Shown one piece after another: positions 33,138 through 42,363 of a DNA stretch of 48,817 nt (position 1 is the first letter of the stretch; the number at the start of each line of letters is the position of its first letter). The position numbers and the translations under genes were made by a program. Below the pieces are notes generated by a model. The model saw only the letters and a list, made by a program, of their open reading frames with translations, did no database searches and had not been told where the DNA came from. Origin of the DNA: Oligoflexales bacterium (GTDB lineage: Bacteria; Bdellovibrionota_B; Oligoflexia; Oligoflexales; Bog-1112); the NCBI GenBank assembly GCA_017985985.1, contig JAGNWK010000011.1:1-48817 (forward strand), given 5' to 3'.

Positions 33138-35225
33138 TCAGTTAACGCCGATAATTTTGATATTATCGATAAGTATCCCATCACGTGTGATCATTTCATC
33201 GCTGATGATGCGGAAGCGGATGCGGAAGCGAGATGGCGACTTGAGATATTTACTCAGATCAACCATGATCTCTCTCCATTCTGATTTACCGGTTGCACCC
33301 CAGAGTGGGGTCCAGTTCAAACCGGAATCGACAGAAATTTCAGCATAGGCAAAGTCATAACCTTCTTCCAGATCATAGATGGTTTCAAAACTCATCATAA
33401 GATTTGAGCTCTGGAATGAGTATTCTGGCAGTTCAAGGAAAAGGTTCTGATAGTCATAGTAGAAGCCATTAGGGCTATCAGAGAAGACGTTGTTTGTTCC
33501 AATTTTTTGAATGCCCCAAGGCAAATTTCTGCGTGTTCCTGCCAAACTGTCAGCTTTGTTGAGAGATAGAACTTTGACGCCACCGAGCTCGAAAGCGACC
33601 GATGCAGAAAGCCCACTCATGCTACCTGCATGATTAAAGGAGCGAACTGCCAAGTAGCCTTTATAGCCAAGTGGGAGATTCACAATTTTATATAGGTTGG
33701 TTTGTCCTGCTACTGCGGAGACTTCAGTTTTACTGGCGCTGTTCCAGGTTTCTTCTGAGTTGATAAGGGTAGGAGATATTTTCACTTCAAAATGGTGGAC
33801 TCGACCTTGCGCAGTGTCATCTCCCGAGACTGTCCAACTCAGAGTTAAGGAACTACTGCTTTTTTCTACGATGCTTATGTCTTTTACGACTCCTGGAGGG
33901 GTCACATCTTCATCCAGTGCTCTGTAGGCATTGATTCTTCCACCCGTTATTGTTTTCTGAATGAGAGCAGGGATAGGATCAACAGAGCGTAAGATTTTTT
34001 CTTTGATGCGAGCGCTTGTATAGTTGGGGAATTTTGCCTTGATCAGGGCTGCTAAGCCAGACACAAAAGGGGTTGCCATCGAGGTGCCGCTGAGCGTTTT
34101 ATAGGCGTTGTTAGGTACGGTTGATAAAATATCGACCCCTGGAGCGGCAACATGAACTGTTCTTTTGCCATAGTTTGAGAAAGAAGCGAGTCTGTCGTTT
34201 TTATCTGTCGCAGCGACAGCTATGATGTTATCGACGGGGTAGGAGGCCGGGTAATCCGGGTTCTTATCATTGTCGGCACTTTCATTGCCAGCTGCTGCAA
34301 TGAAAAGAACACCTTTCGCGTTAGCGGCTCGGATAGCGTCTTCTAGAGCCTGGGAAAATCCTCCCCCACCCCAACTGTTGCTGGTCATCGTAAAGCCCAT
34401 CTTTGTTGCGTATTCGATGGCCTCTATGGCGTCTGCTAGGGCACCGGAACCTTGTCCAGAGAGGAATTTAAGGCCAACATAGGATACATCCCAGTTCACA
34501 CCACTAGTTCCAATCCCATTATTGCCTTTAGCTCCGATGACCCCTGCACAATGACTGCCGTGCATATTGTCATCCATAGGATCGTTGTCTTTATTGACAA
34601 AGTCCCAACCTCTCCAGTCATCGATATAACCGTTTCCATCATCATCGATACCGTTTGTTTTTTTATCTCTACCCTGTGTGTCAAGGCCGCTTTCGCCTTG
34701 ATTTGTCCAGTAGTTATCAGCTAGGTCTGGATGCTTGTAGTCAACCCCTGTATCAATGATGCCAACGACAACGCTTTTATTGCCTGTGCTGATGTCCCAG
34801 GCTTCAGGAGCATGGATATCCGCTCCGGCAGTGCCAGCATTAGCTCCCGTATTGTGCAGCCCGTAACTTTCAAGGTAACGGGGGTCATTGGGTGTTTTGC
34901 CATACATGGTCAGAATGGTATTGGCTTCCGCATATTCAATAAGGTTGTCATCAGATAGAGATTGTACAGTATCGACCAAAACTTTGGGCAAAGCATTCTT
35001 TTCAAACGTCATGAGCATGGCACCAGATTTAAACCTATGCTCTGTGCGCGCTCCCATTTTGTAGAGAGCCGATACCCCTGTGTTTTGAACAGAGGGTTTC
35101 AGTTTAATGATCACTTGATTCGGAATATGAGGTTTGTCCAAATTCCGAATTTCAAGCCCTTGGGCAAACGTGGAAGACATTATACCGAGAACTATCCAAG
35201 CTCCCTTCCAAAGACCAGCTTTCAT
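33138..35225 (-). CDS. Secreted S8 (subtilisin-like) serine protease with C-terminal domains
   Basis: A 695-residue secreted protease. Signal peptide about residues 1-22 (ending STFAQG), then an inhibitor-like propeptide to about residue 108. The catalytic triad is Asp158 (GIIDTGVDY), His222 (HGSHCAG) and Ser382 (GTSMATP), with Asn314 in the oxyanion site. The Asp-rich stretch around 190-220 may bind calcium. After residue 440 there is a fibronectin-III-like domain (TPPGVVKDISIVEKS) and a beta-rich C-terminal domain. ATG with AAGGAG upstream. It is not operonic. A second S8 protease is encoded at 44512-46086. In a predatory or scavenging bacterium it would degrade proteins outside the cell. 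Confidence 0.93.
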   Translation of the reverse strand: MKAGLWKGAWIVLGIMSSTFAQGLEIRNLDKPHIPNQVIIKLKPSVQNTGVSALYKMGARTEHRFKSGAMLMTFEKNALPKVLVDTVQSLSDDNLIEYAEANTILTMYGKTPNDPRYLESYGLHNTGANAGTAGADIHAPEAWDISTGNKSVVVGIIDTGVDYKHPDLADNYWTNQGESGLDTQGRDKKTNGIDDDGNGYIDDWRGWDFVNKDNDPMDDNMHGSHCAGVIGAKGNNGIGTSGVNWDVSYVGLKFLSGQGSGALADAIEAIEYATKMGFTMTSNSWGGGGFSQALEDAIRAANAKGVLFIAAAGNESADNDKNPDYPASYPVDNIIAVAATDKNDRLASFSNYGKRTVHVAAPGVDILSTVPNNAYKTLSGTSMATPFVSGLAALIKAKFPNYTSARIKEKILRSVDPIPALIQKTITGGRINAYRALDEDVTPPGVVKDISIVEKSSSSLTLSWTVSGDDTAQGRVHHFEVKISPTLINSEETWNSASKTEVSAVAGQTNLYKIVNLPLGYKGYLAVRSFNHAGSMSGLSASVAFELGGVKVLSLNKADSLAGTRRNLPWGIQKIGTNNVFSDSPNGFYYDYQNLFLELPEYSFQSSNLMMSFETIYDLEEGYDFAYAEISVDSGLNWTPLWGATGKSEWREIMVDLSKYLKSPSRFRIRFRIISDEMITRDGILIDNIKIIGVN

Positions 35226-35269
35226 GTCGAACTCCTTAATTTTTGAGATCTAATTACAGCGACTCATTT

Positions 35270-35312
35270 GGTGGGGAACCACCTGCAAAGTTTCCCCGGC
35301 CCTCTCCTTGCA
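35270..35312. repeat. GGGGAACC...GTTTCCCC intergenic element
   Basis: GGTGGGGAACCACCTGCAAA then GTTTCCCCGGCCCTCTCCTT and GCA. The two C/G-rich arms pair around the ACCTGCAA loop. Located between the protease start and the terminator. Confidence 0.72.
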
Positions 35313-35475
35313 ACAAGCTTGGCCGCTTTTTTGTTACAACAAAACATGCAACAACAAAAATAAAGAGGCGCAGATGACAGTGTGTCGAGACTTACTGTGG
35401 ATAATGATAGGGGCTCGAGACCGGAGAAAGAAGGCTAGCGAAGAAAGTATCTTAAATTCATTTGCTTATAAAAAA

Positions 35476-35508
35476 TGTTGAGGGAGGAAAGTTTTTCCTC
35501 CCTCAACA
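35476..35508 (-). terminator. Rho-independent terminator of the oligopeptidase gene
   Basis: A perfect 15-bp stem, TGTTGAGGGAGGAAA (35476-35490) and its complement (35494-35508) around a three-base loop. Read on the minus strand it is followed by a T-run (TTTTTTAT). It lies about 55 bases after the M3 peptidase stop. Confidence 0.85.
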
Positions 35509-35563
35509 GATAAGTTACAGAGGAGTGAATAAACTAGGAACCTATACGACTTGTGGATGGTTC

Positions 35564-37621
35564 CTAGAGGAGGCCACTTAGTTTTAACAAAGATTCTGTC
35601 GATGGAGCTCGTCCTCGAAAATCCTTGAAGACAAGAGCAGGGTGTCGTCCGCCACCGCTCGCAAGAATCGTATCTCGAAAGAGTTTGCCAAGTTTGAAAA
35701 TTTGATCTCGATTTTCAAGGCCAGCTTCTTCAAAGGCAGAGAAAGCGTCTGCACTGAGGACTTCAGCCCATTTGTAACTGTAGTAACCTGCTGCATAACC
35801 ACCAGCGAAGATATGATTGAAGCTACAGAGAGAACGATCCCGTGCAAAGGGAGGAAGGACAGAGGTTGCTTTGATAACAGTTTGTTGGACGGTCCAGAAG
35901 CTCTCCTTTGTTTTAGGATCAAAACGAGCATGGAGGTTCATGTCGAGCAAAGCAAACTGCAGTTGGCGAAGCATTTGAGAGGCTGCGCGGTAATTTTTAG
36001 AGGCTTGTAAATTTTGATACAGTGCTTCAGGTAAGCAAGCTTTTGTCTGAAAATGTTCTGTCATCCCCATCAATGTAGCTCTATCGTAGCACCAGAACTC
36101 CATGAATTGACTTGGTAGTTCGACAGCATCCCACTCAATCCCTTGAATGCCCGAAGCAGCACTTTCATCAACCCTTGTTAACATGTGCTGCAGACCATGC
36201 CCGAATTCGTGAAAAAGAGTTTCCACATCTGCAAAGGTAAGTAGAGAGGGTGTATTTTGAGAGGGTCTCGTAAAGTTGCAAACCAGGTGGGCAACGGGAA
36301 GTGTAAGGGTGCCGTCTTTTTTTCTTCTCTGAATACAGTCATCCATCCATGCTCCAGATTTTTTATTCTCTGGCCTGGAGTAAGGATCAAAATAACAGGC
36401 TGCTATGGATTGGCCCTTTTCAAAAAAGCGAAAGAACCTCACATCTTCGTGCCAAACGTCAGCCTCACCGTCTGCTGCGCGAACTTGAATAGAAAATAGA
36501 TTTTCAATAAGAGAAAATAAACCTTGCAAGACTTTTTCTATCGGAAAGTAGGGTTTCAGGTCTTCACTGTTGAAGCCAAATTTCTGTTCCTGGAGACGCC
36601 TTACCCAGTAGGCTGTGTCATACGGCTGCAGGTCTTCTTGGAAACCATGACGAAGGGAAAATTCTTTGAGCTCTTTCAACTCTTCCTTGGCTTTCTCCCA
36701 GGATGCCAGCCGAAGTTCTTCTAAAAAAGCAAAGACTTCGTCGGGTTTAGATACCATTTTTTTCGCTAAACTTAGCTCAGCATAATTTTTGTAGCCTAAG
36801 GCCTGCGCCATGTCTTGGCGTAAACTGAGGATCTGTTCAATTCTTTTCTGGTTATCAAACGGTCCTTCAAATGCTCTCGTAACGTAAGCTACGTAAACTT
36901 TTTCGCGAAGGTCCCTACGTTCGCTGTATTCTAGGAAGGGGATGACGCTTGGCCCGTCAAGTGTAATTAAGTAGAATTTTTCTTCTTTTCTATCAGGAAA
37001 AGCGTTGTGAAAGGCCTGGGAAGCCCTCTCCAAATAGTCCTGGGGTAGTCCTGTAAGATCATCTGGTGATTTGAGGACGAGTTGAAAGGCTTTGCTTGCG
37101 TCTAGCACATGATTGGAAAATTCGGTCTCAAGTTCTCGAAGCTGAGTGATGACGGCATTCAATGCTTTTTGTTCAGCGTCTGGAAGATGAACGCCAGAGA
37201 GCTCCGCGTCTAGTATACGGGCTTGCAAAACCCTGATTTGAACCTCTCGAAAATTTTTAGATTCAGAAGAATGAGAGAGATCTTTGCATTTTTTATAAAG
37301 AATCTGACTCTGTTGAATGCGAAGGGATAGAGTGGTTATCGTCGGTAAAATAGCTTGGTATGATTTTCGGAATTCGTCATGGTCTGCTACGTTATGAAGG
37401 TGTGAGATGGGAGACCAAATCTGATGGAATTCTTCTTCTATATTCATCAGGGTTTCGATGAGATTTTCCCAGGATGGCTGTCTCGGGTCTTCCTCTATTT
37501 GTTTTAATTTTGTTTCGATGCGCTTCGATAGTTCAGAGATAGCAGGACTAATATGTTCTGCTCGTATTTTTGAAAAAAGTGGCAATGAAGACTTTTGTAA
37601 TAATGGATTTATTTCTTTCAC
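35564..37621 (-). CDS. prlC: M3 family oligopeptidase A
   Basis: A cytosolic zinc oligopeptidase that degrades peptides, including cleaved signal peptides. The zinc motif is HEFGH (471-475) within FHEFGHGLQHM, with the next ligand in the WDAVELPSQFMEFW helix. At 685 residues it is full length. N-terminal KIRAEHISPAI matches the family's usual opening. ATG 37621. A strong terminator follows. It stands alone, with sufS starting on the same strand 40 bases upstream of its ATG. Confidence 0.94.
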   Translation of the reverse strand: MKEINPLLQKSSLPLFSKIRAEHISPAISELSKRIETKLKQIEEDPRQPSWENLIETLMNIEEEFHQIWSPISHLHNVADHDEFRKSYQAILPTITTLSLRIQQSQILYKKCKDLSHSSESKNFREVQIRVLQARILDAELSGVHLPDAEQKALNAVITQLRELETEFSNHVLDASKAFQLVLKSPDDLTGLPQDYLERASQAFHNAFPDRKEEKFYLITLDGPSVIPFLEYSERRDLREKVYVAYVTRAFEGPFDNQKRIEQILSLRQDMAQALGYKNYAELSLAKKMVSKPDEVFAFLEELRLASWEKAKEELKELKEFSLRHGFQEDLQPYDTAYWVRRLQEQKFGFNSEDLKPYFPIEKVLQGLFSLIENLFSIQVRAADGEADVWHEDVRFFRFFEKGQSIAACYFDPYSRPENKKSGAWMDDCIQRRKKDGTLTLPVAHLVCNFTRPSQNTPSLLTFADVETLFHEFGHGLQHMLTRVDESAASGIQGIEWDAVELPSQFMEFWCYDRATLMGMTEHFQTKACLPEALYQNLQASKNYRAASQMLRQLQFALLDMNLHARFDPKTKESFWTVQQTVIKATSVLPPFARDRSLCSFNHIFAGGYAAGYYSYKWAEVLSADAFSAFEEAGLENRDQIFKLGKLFRDTILASGGGRHPALVFKDFRGRAPSTESLLKLSGLL

Positions 37622-37661
37622 TTTTAAAACCTTTGTTAGGGAGAAGAGGCGAATATCCTCT

Positions 37662-38906
37662 TTAGGAAAACATAGTCTCAGCTTTTTCTAAGCCTAGCAC
37701 GAGCTTATCGATTTCGTCTTCAGTATTGTAAATGTAAGGAGAGACCCGGGTAAGAGTGGGAGCCTGTAAAAAATGAAGCAAGGGTTGAGCGCAGTGGTTT
37801 CCTGCTCTTACACAGACCCCTTGAGAGCTTAGGATGGCAGCTAGGTCGTGACCATGAATGTCTTCGTGATAAAAGGAGACGATCCCGACCCACTGGTTTC
37901 TTTCTTTTACAAAAGTTCTTATTTTTTTGTTTTTTTCTAAATGAGAGAGAAGTCTTTCTCCCAACTTGATGTCGAGTTCAAGCAGCGCTTTGCGATCGAG
38001 CGAGTCGATGAAGTCAAGACTTGCCCCCAGGCCGATCACACCTGCGATATGAGGAGTTCCTGCTTCGAAACGATGCGGAGGCTGTTTCCAGCTAGAACCA
38101 CTTGTCGAAACGCTTTCAATCATGTTTCCTCCGCCAAAAAAAGGCGGCATACTTTCCAAGATTTCCCTTTTTCCATAGAGAATCCCCACTCCGGTTGGGC
38201 CACAAACCTTATGAGCGCTGAAGGTATAGAAATCGCAGCCAAGGTCTTTGACGTCAAAGGAAAAATGTGGGCTGGCCTGAGCCCCGTCGATTAGGGTCAC
38301 AATTCCTTTTTGCTTTGCAAGTTGGATGAGCTCTTTTGCAGGGTTGATGGTTCCTAAGACGTTTGAAACGTGTTGAAAGGCTAAAAATCGCGTTCGTTTG
38401 CTCATGAGACGTTCACAAACGTGAAGGTCGAGTCGAAAATGGGAGTCGAGGGGAATAAAAACTAAGTTTAATCCTTTTTTTTTGGCTATAATCTCCCAAG
38501 GAACAATATTGGAATGATGCTCGCTAACAGGTAGAAGGATTTCGTCTCCAGGCTTTAGGAACTTGTCTACCCAGGAGTAGGCGATAAGGTTATGGCCGTG
38601 AGTCGTTCCTGATGTGAAGATAATCTCGTCTTCGCTAACTCCTTGCCCAAGAAAAGCAGCAGTTCTTTTGCGCACGTCTTCATATGCTGTGCTGAGGTCT
38701 TCGGAGAGCGCATAAACGCCGCGATGAACATTGGCATATTCATGCTCATAGCACTGCCTGATGCGTTCGATGACAGAGTTTGGTTTTTGGGTGCTAGAGG
38801 CGTTATCTAAATAACTGATATCTTTAGTTTTTTCGTGGAAAAAAAAAGGGAAAGAGGATCTGATTTTTGCTTTGTCAGATATCAGGTTTTTGTTTTTTAC
38901 CAACAT
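37662..38906 (-). CDS. sufS: Cysteine desulfurase SufS
   Basis: PLP enzyme that takes sulfur from cysteine for iron-sulfur cluster assembly. Seen are YLDNASSTQKP at the start, the PLP-aspartate LIDGAQASPH, the Schiff-base Lys233 in FSAHKVCGPTG, and the persulfide Cys372 in RAGNHCAQPLL, the group II arrangement of SufS. ATG 38906 gives 414 residues; a TTG 13 codons upstream would overlap the divergent gene. No other suf genes are next to it, although biotin synthase in the same window needs such clusters. The rest of the Suf machinery must be elsewhere. Confidence 0.94.
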   Translation of the reverse strand: MLVKNKNLISDKAKIRSSFPFFFHEKTKDISYLDNASSTQKPNSVIERIRQCYEHEYANVHRGVYALSEDLSTAYEDVRKRTAAFLGQGVSEDEIIFTSGTTHGHNLIAYSWVDKFLKPGDEILLPVSEHHSNIVPWEIIAKKKGLNLVFIPLDSHFRLDLHVCERLMSKRTRFLAFQHVSNVLGTINPAKELIQLAKQKGIVTLIDGAQASPHFSFDVKDLGCDFYTFSAHKVCGPTGVGILYGKREILESMPPFFGGGNMIESVSTSGSSWKQPPHRFEAGTPHIAGVIGLGASLDFIDSLDRKALLELDIKLGERLLSHLEKNKKIRTFVKERNQWVGIVSFYHEDIHGHDLAAILSSQGVCVRAGNHCAQPLLHFLQAPTLTRVSPYIYNTEDEIDKLVLGLEKAETMFS

Positions 38907-38954
38907 ATTTTCAATCTTTCTTTTCGATCTTTTATGAACATACAAGGAGAGACT

Positions 38955-39797
38955 ATGAGCAATATGAGAAAGATGTCATCACCCTCAATCGTCCCGCCAG
39001 CTCAGCTTAGCCAGACGCAGGGCCAGCAGCTACTAGAGACGAAAAGGCTGTCCTATGCGGAGAGATCTCAACACATTGCTCATCCTCTGGCAAGCAAGAT
39101 TCTCCGTTTGATGGCCAGGAAAAAAACTAATTTAGCTTTATCTTTAGATCTCCCTCAAAAAGAATTATGGCTCGATCTTGCAGAAAAAATAGGCCCACAT
39201 ATTTGCATGCTTAAAACGCATGTGGACGTTCTCGAAGAGTATGATCCTTCGATAGGCTTGAAACTGGCAGAAATTGCGCAGCGGCACGAGTTTGTTATTT
39301 TGGAGGATAGAAAACTTTCTGAAAGTGGCCAGACTCTTCTCCATCAATATCATGGAGGTCCCTATAAGATTTCTTCATGGGCTGAACTGGTCAGTGTCCA
39401 TGCTATGGCAAGTCTAGAGACGTTTGATACTTTATCTGGGAATCTTAAAGGGGTAGATGAACGTGGTGTCTTTTTGTCGGACGATACACCCGCAAAATCT
39501 AGCTTTTTTGATACACTTTTGCAGGAAAAACTTGCGGAGACTGCTTGTCAAAACGTCGGTTTTATAGTGGGTTTTATCACCAGAAAAAGATTGATGAATT
39601 CTCATCTCATTTCTATGTATCCAGAAACAACTCTTGAATCATCCTCTGTCCACTCCCATCCAGATTTTGTTTTTTCGCAACTGCAATCAGATATCATGTT
39701 AGCTGGTCCATCTATCTACAGTTCAGAAAATCCTCTCTATCTCGCTCAGACGTTTAGAGAATTGGCATGGGATGCCTATGAACGTAGCCTTTTTTGA
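38955..39797 (+). CDS. Divergent OMP-decarboxylase-like protein lacking key residues
   Basis: A 280-residue protein clearly related to the eukaryote-type orotidine-5'-phosphate decarboxylase (URA3 group): NLALSLDLPQKELW, MLKTHVDVLEEYDPS and FVILEDRK align with the yeast enzyme. Lys87, Asp118 and Lys120 correspond to yeast Lys59, Asp91 and Lys93. The fourth catalytic residue (yeast Asp96) is Glu123. The phosphate-loop GRG is GPS (251-253), and the usual TPG-to-GQQYRT stretch is replaced by MYPETTLESSSVHSHPD. It starts at ATG 38955 after AGGAGA and adds about 35 residues N-terminally. It is probably not an efficient OMP decarboxylase; it may be neofunctionalised. Confidence 0.78.
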   Translation: MSNMRKMSSPSIVPPAQLSQTQGQQLLETKRLSYAERSQHIAHPLASKILRLMARKKTNLALSLDLPQKELWLDLAEKIGPHICMLKTHVDVLEEYDPSIGLKLAEIAQRHEFVILEDRKLSESGQTLLHQYHGGPYKISSWAELVSVHAMASLETFDTLSGNLKGVDERGVFLSDDTPAKSSFFDTLLQEKLAETACQNVGFIVGFITRKRLMNSHLISMYPETTLESSSVHSHPDFVFSQLQSDIMLAGPSIYSSENPLYLAQTFRELAWDAYERSLF

Positions 39798-39827
39798 TTT
39801 CTCATTTTTTACTTGGGGTACCATCAG

Positions 39828-41003
39828 CTAACTTAAAGCTTCTATTTGGCTAAGAATACCAAATTTAAGAGGATTTAAGGCTGCTGGTATTTTTTTGAGC
39901 AGTTTGTTTTTCTGTAAAAAAGTAGGGATGGATAGTTCAAGATCGGGATCATTTAGGGTGCTTTCTAACATATATTTGAACTCATCCATGATGTCCTGAT
40001 CTTGCAGAATTTTTGAGAAGATGTCTTTCTGATAGGGATCTTTGACCTTCAGGATAAATTGAAGTATCTGTGAGCCAATATCTTGGTGATGGACCTCACT
40101 GGCTACTTTGAAAAGTGCAGCTAGATGTTGCAGATAAGGTCTTTTAATGTCGGAACTAAGTTCAGGGCTTCCAATTATTTTTTCATTAAATATCTGTAGG
40201 AACATGAGAAATTGTTCTGGTTTCTTGAGGAGATAGTGCCTTAGGGTTTCATGGAAAACAAGTTGGTTTTCGCCTTCCAATTTAAGTACAAAGACAAGAT
40301 TTTCTAGCAGAAAAGCTCGAGCAGGCAATTCTGTTTTCTTCTTAAATAACATGAGGAAGACGGAGTCCAAGACGGTAAACCCAAACCGGCTCATGATTTT
40401 GTCAAATGCCTCATAGCTTTCTCTGTGGATGTTGGTGTATCCAAAATAATGAAAAAGGCAGAGTCTGAGTGTGGGGCTGTTCTGATTCGCTACAGATAAA
40501 AGATAGGTTTGGATGTGAGATAAAACTTCAGCAAGTTCTTTTTTAGAATTCTTATCTTCGTGGGTCTTATTTAGGTCAAAAGCATATTTGCCAATCTCAC
40601 AGATCAATTTCACAGCAGTCTCTCTCAATTCGTCAGAATGGGGTTTTTCAGACAAGTTGGCTGTTAATGAAATTTCCAGAATTGTTTTAATGGGCAGAAC
40701 AATCTGCTGCTCCTTGAAAAGGATGGGCACCAGCTCTGAGATCACTTCTTTATTGATGCATTTAGATAAAAAAACGAGAAGACTTTCAATCGTGATTTCA
40801 CAGAAAAGCCGGTCTTTGATTTTTTCATTAAATTTCTTAACAAGATAGCATAAAAGATAAGTCTGCTCATCTTTTGTGAGTACTTTCTTCAACTTTGTCA
40901 CATGAGCCCAGCTGATGAGCACAGCCTCGTCACAAAGGTGGACGGCATCTTTTATGCTTTGAATGGATCTCCAGTTTTTTGGAGCTAGTTCTTTTGTGCT
41001 CAC
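39828..41003 (-). CDS. Unknown all-helical protein coupled to the GYF-PilZ gene
   Basis: Not recognised. The 391-residue product is nearly all predicted helix, Leu/Lys/Glu-rich, with a repeating hydrophobic pattern that suggests HEAT- or TPR-like solenoid repeats (for example YLQHLAALFKVASEV and SILFHYFGYTN-like turns). There is no signal peptide, so it should be cytosolic. The start overlaps the last four bases of the GYF-PilZ gene, implying coupled translation and perhaps a shared complex. It ends 30 bases before the convergent OMPDC-like gene. Confidence 0.7.
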   Translation of the reverse strand: MSTKELAPKNWRSIQSIKDAVHLCDEAVLISWAHVTKLKKVLTKDEQTYLLCYLVKKFNEKIKDRLFCEITIESLLVFLSKCINKEVISELVPILFKEQQIVLPIKTILEISLTANLSEKPHSDELRETAVKLICEIGKYAFDLNKTHEDKNSKKELAEVLSHIQTYLLSVANQNSPTLRLCLFHYFGYTNIHRESYEAFDKIMSRFGFTVLDSVFLMLFKKKTELPARAFLLENLVFVLKLEGENQLVFHETLRHYLLKKPEQFLMFLQIFNEKIIGSPELSSDIKRPYLQHLAALFKVASEVHHQDIGSQILQFILKVKDPYQKDIFSKILQDQDIMDEFKYMLESTLNDPDLELSIPTFLQKNKLLKKIPAALNPLKFGILSQIEALS

Positions 41004-41560
41004 GATGCAGCCTTTTTTCTGTTGATGAATTGGATGAGTTCTTCAATCTTATGTTTGATTTGAGGATTTAAACCCTCAAATACGAGGCCGTATCCGGTAT
41101 GATCTTCTCTGTCTTTTGAGTAGCGAATGACGGTAGCTTGAGCTTTGAATGGTTCAGGCAATTCTTTGATCTTGCAGGTGATTTTAATCTTTTCACCAAT
41201 CTTAAAAATTTCCTCCTTAGTGGATACAAAAAGCCCAGTAGCTGAGATATTGGCAGCAGTTCCCTTCAGCAGATCTTTATCGTTGTGGACGATGATCTCT
41301 CCCGCAACAGTGGCTCGAGGAGCCTCTCTTCTTCTTTTTTCAAGAAGGACGGGAGGAGGGGGAGGTATCGAAATAAGATTTTCTTTGGGACCTAGCTCGC
41401 TTAGACAGTCTTCTATAGGCCTCCACTCTTTCCATCCCGTCTTGAAAAGATAGCAAGATTGTGAAAGCATCGTTTTATGGTGGAGTTCAACTAAGAACTC
41501 TACGGGATAGGGACCCTCTTGCTTGCCGTTTTGATACAGATACCAAATCTTGTCTTGCAT
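41000..41560 (-). CDS. GYF-PilZ domain protein
   Basis: A 186-residue two-domain protein. Residues 4-55 are a GYF_2 domain (WYLYQNGKQEGPYPVEFLVE, WKEWRPIED) that binds proline-rich or other partners. Residues 74-180 are a PilZ domain: RRREAPRA holds the Arg-x3-Arg cyclic-di-GMP motif and NISATGLFVS the second motif. It is therefore a likely c-di-GMP effector linking the messenger to a bound partner. This domain pair is common in Bdellovibrio-like genomes. It is followed, with a 4-base overlap, by the helical protein gene. The HD-GYP gene at 9.5 kb could tune the signal. Confidence 0.88.
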   Translation of the reverse strand: MQDKIWYLYQNGKQEGPYPVEFLVELHHKTMLSQSCYLFKTGWKEWRPIEDCLSELGPKENLISIPPPPPVLLEKRRREAPRATVAGEIIVHNDKDLLKGTAANISATGLFVSTKEEIFKIGEKIKITCKIKELPEPFKAQATVIRYSKDREDHTGYGLVFEGLNPQIKHKIEELIQFINRKKAAS

Positions 41561-41706
41561 AAAGTACCTCGGGTATGAACTTTTTGAAGAATTCGATGGA
41601 AGTCATCCAAATACCGCAGAAACTATCGGGTTCACTTCATAAAACTTGAGAAAGACGGTGTAAATTTCTATTTTTTAAGGTTTTATAAAATTTCTGGGAG
41701 GTGAGG

Positions 41707-42279
41707 ATGAAATTTTTCAAGATCTGGCAAAAACTTACTTTTACTTTTCTTATGATCATTTTGTCTAAAACAGTTGGAGCTTCCCCTTTTGACATAAATG
41801 CAATCCATAAAAAACTGGAACCAGAAGTGGAAGTGTGGAAAAATTTCTTTAAGCAAAATGCAGAATCGAAGGAAAAGATTTGGCTTGAGCATCAGAAGTC
41901 TTCTAGTCCTCACCTTAAAGCATGGCACTGGACTTGGAGGCTCGCCTGGGTGAAGAGCTGTCAGAATAATCTGTCTTCTTGGTGTTCAGCTCTTATGAAA
42001 GAGGGTTTGAAGGACAGAGCTCTGGCTGTGCGTGTAGAAACCACCAAAGTTCTTGGCAAAACGTATGAAGGTAAACCGACAGATAAGATTCTTCGCCTGC
42101 TGATAGATCAATATAGAGACAGAGTAAGCTCAAAAAATCCATCGGAGAAGAATAGTATTCTTTATGCGCTCAAAACGATCGGGGGTGATAAAGCGATGAT
42201 AGAAGCAAGATCTTTGGCTTTTTTGGATAAAAAAACCAAAGCCTATTGGATCGCACTCAATTCCTCTTCTTTGCAGTGA
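41707..42279 (+). CDS. Exported hypothetical protein, helical
   Basis: A 190-residue protein not recognised. The signal MKFFKIWQKLTFTFLMIILS ends near VGASPF. The mature part is Lys-rich and helical with a HEAT-repeat-like pattern (VRVETTKVLGKTYEG, ILYALKTIGGDKAMIEARS). ATG 41707 follows GGGAGGTGAGG. It is probably co-transcribed with the coiled-coil lipoprotein gene 84 bases downstream. A weak hairpin (CTAAAGA/TCTTTAG, 42295-42317) lies in between. Confidence 0.6.
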   Translation: MKFFKIWQKLTFTFLMIILSKTVGASPFDINAIHKKLEPEVEVWKNFFKQNAESKEKIWLEHQKSSSPHLKAWHWTWRLAWVKSCQNNLSSWCSALMKEGLKDRALAVRVETTKVLGKTYEGKPTDKILRLLIDQYRDRVSSKNPSEKNSILYALKTIGGDKAMIEARSLAFLDKKTKAYWIALNSSSLQ

Positions 42280-42363
42280 TAAGGGATAGAATCTCTAAAG
42301 AGGGGAAGCATCTTTAGGGAAAATAATAAAAAGGTCCTGTTCAGACCTATAGAAAGGATGTCC

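Larger units (their letters stand above)
35226..35563. other. Intergenic region before the S8 protease gene
   Basis: Holds one GGGGAACC repeat (35270-35312) close to the protease start and the hairpin terminator of the oligopeptidase gene (35476-35508). In between (35313-35475) I see no gene. Confidence 0.6.
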
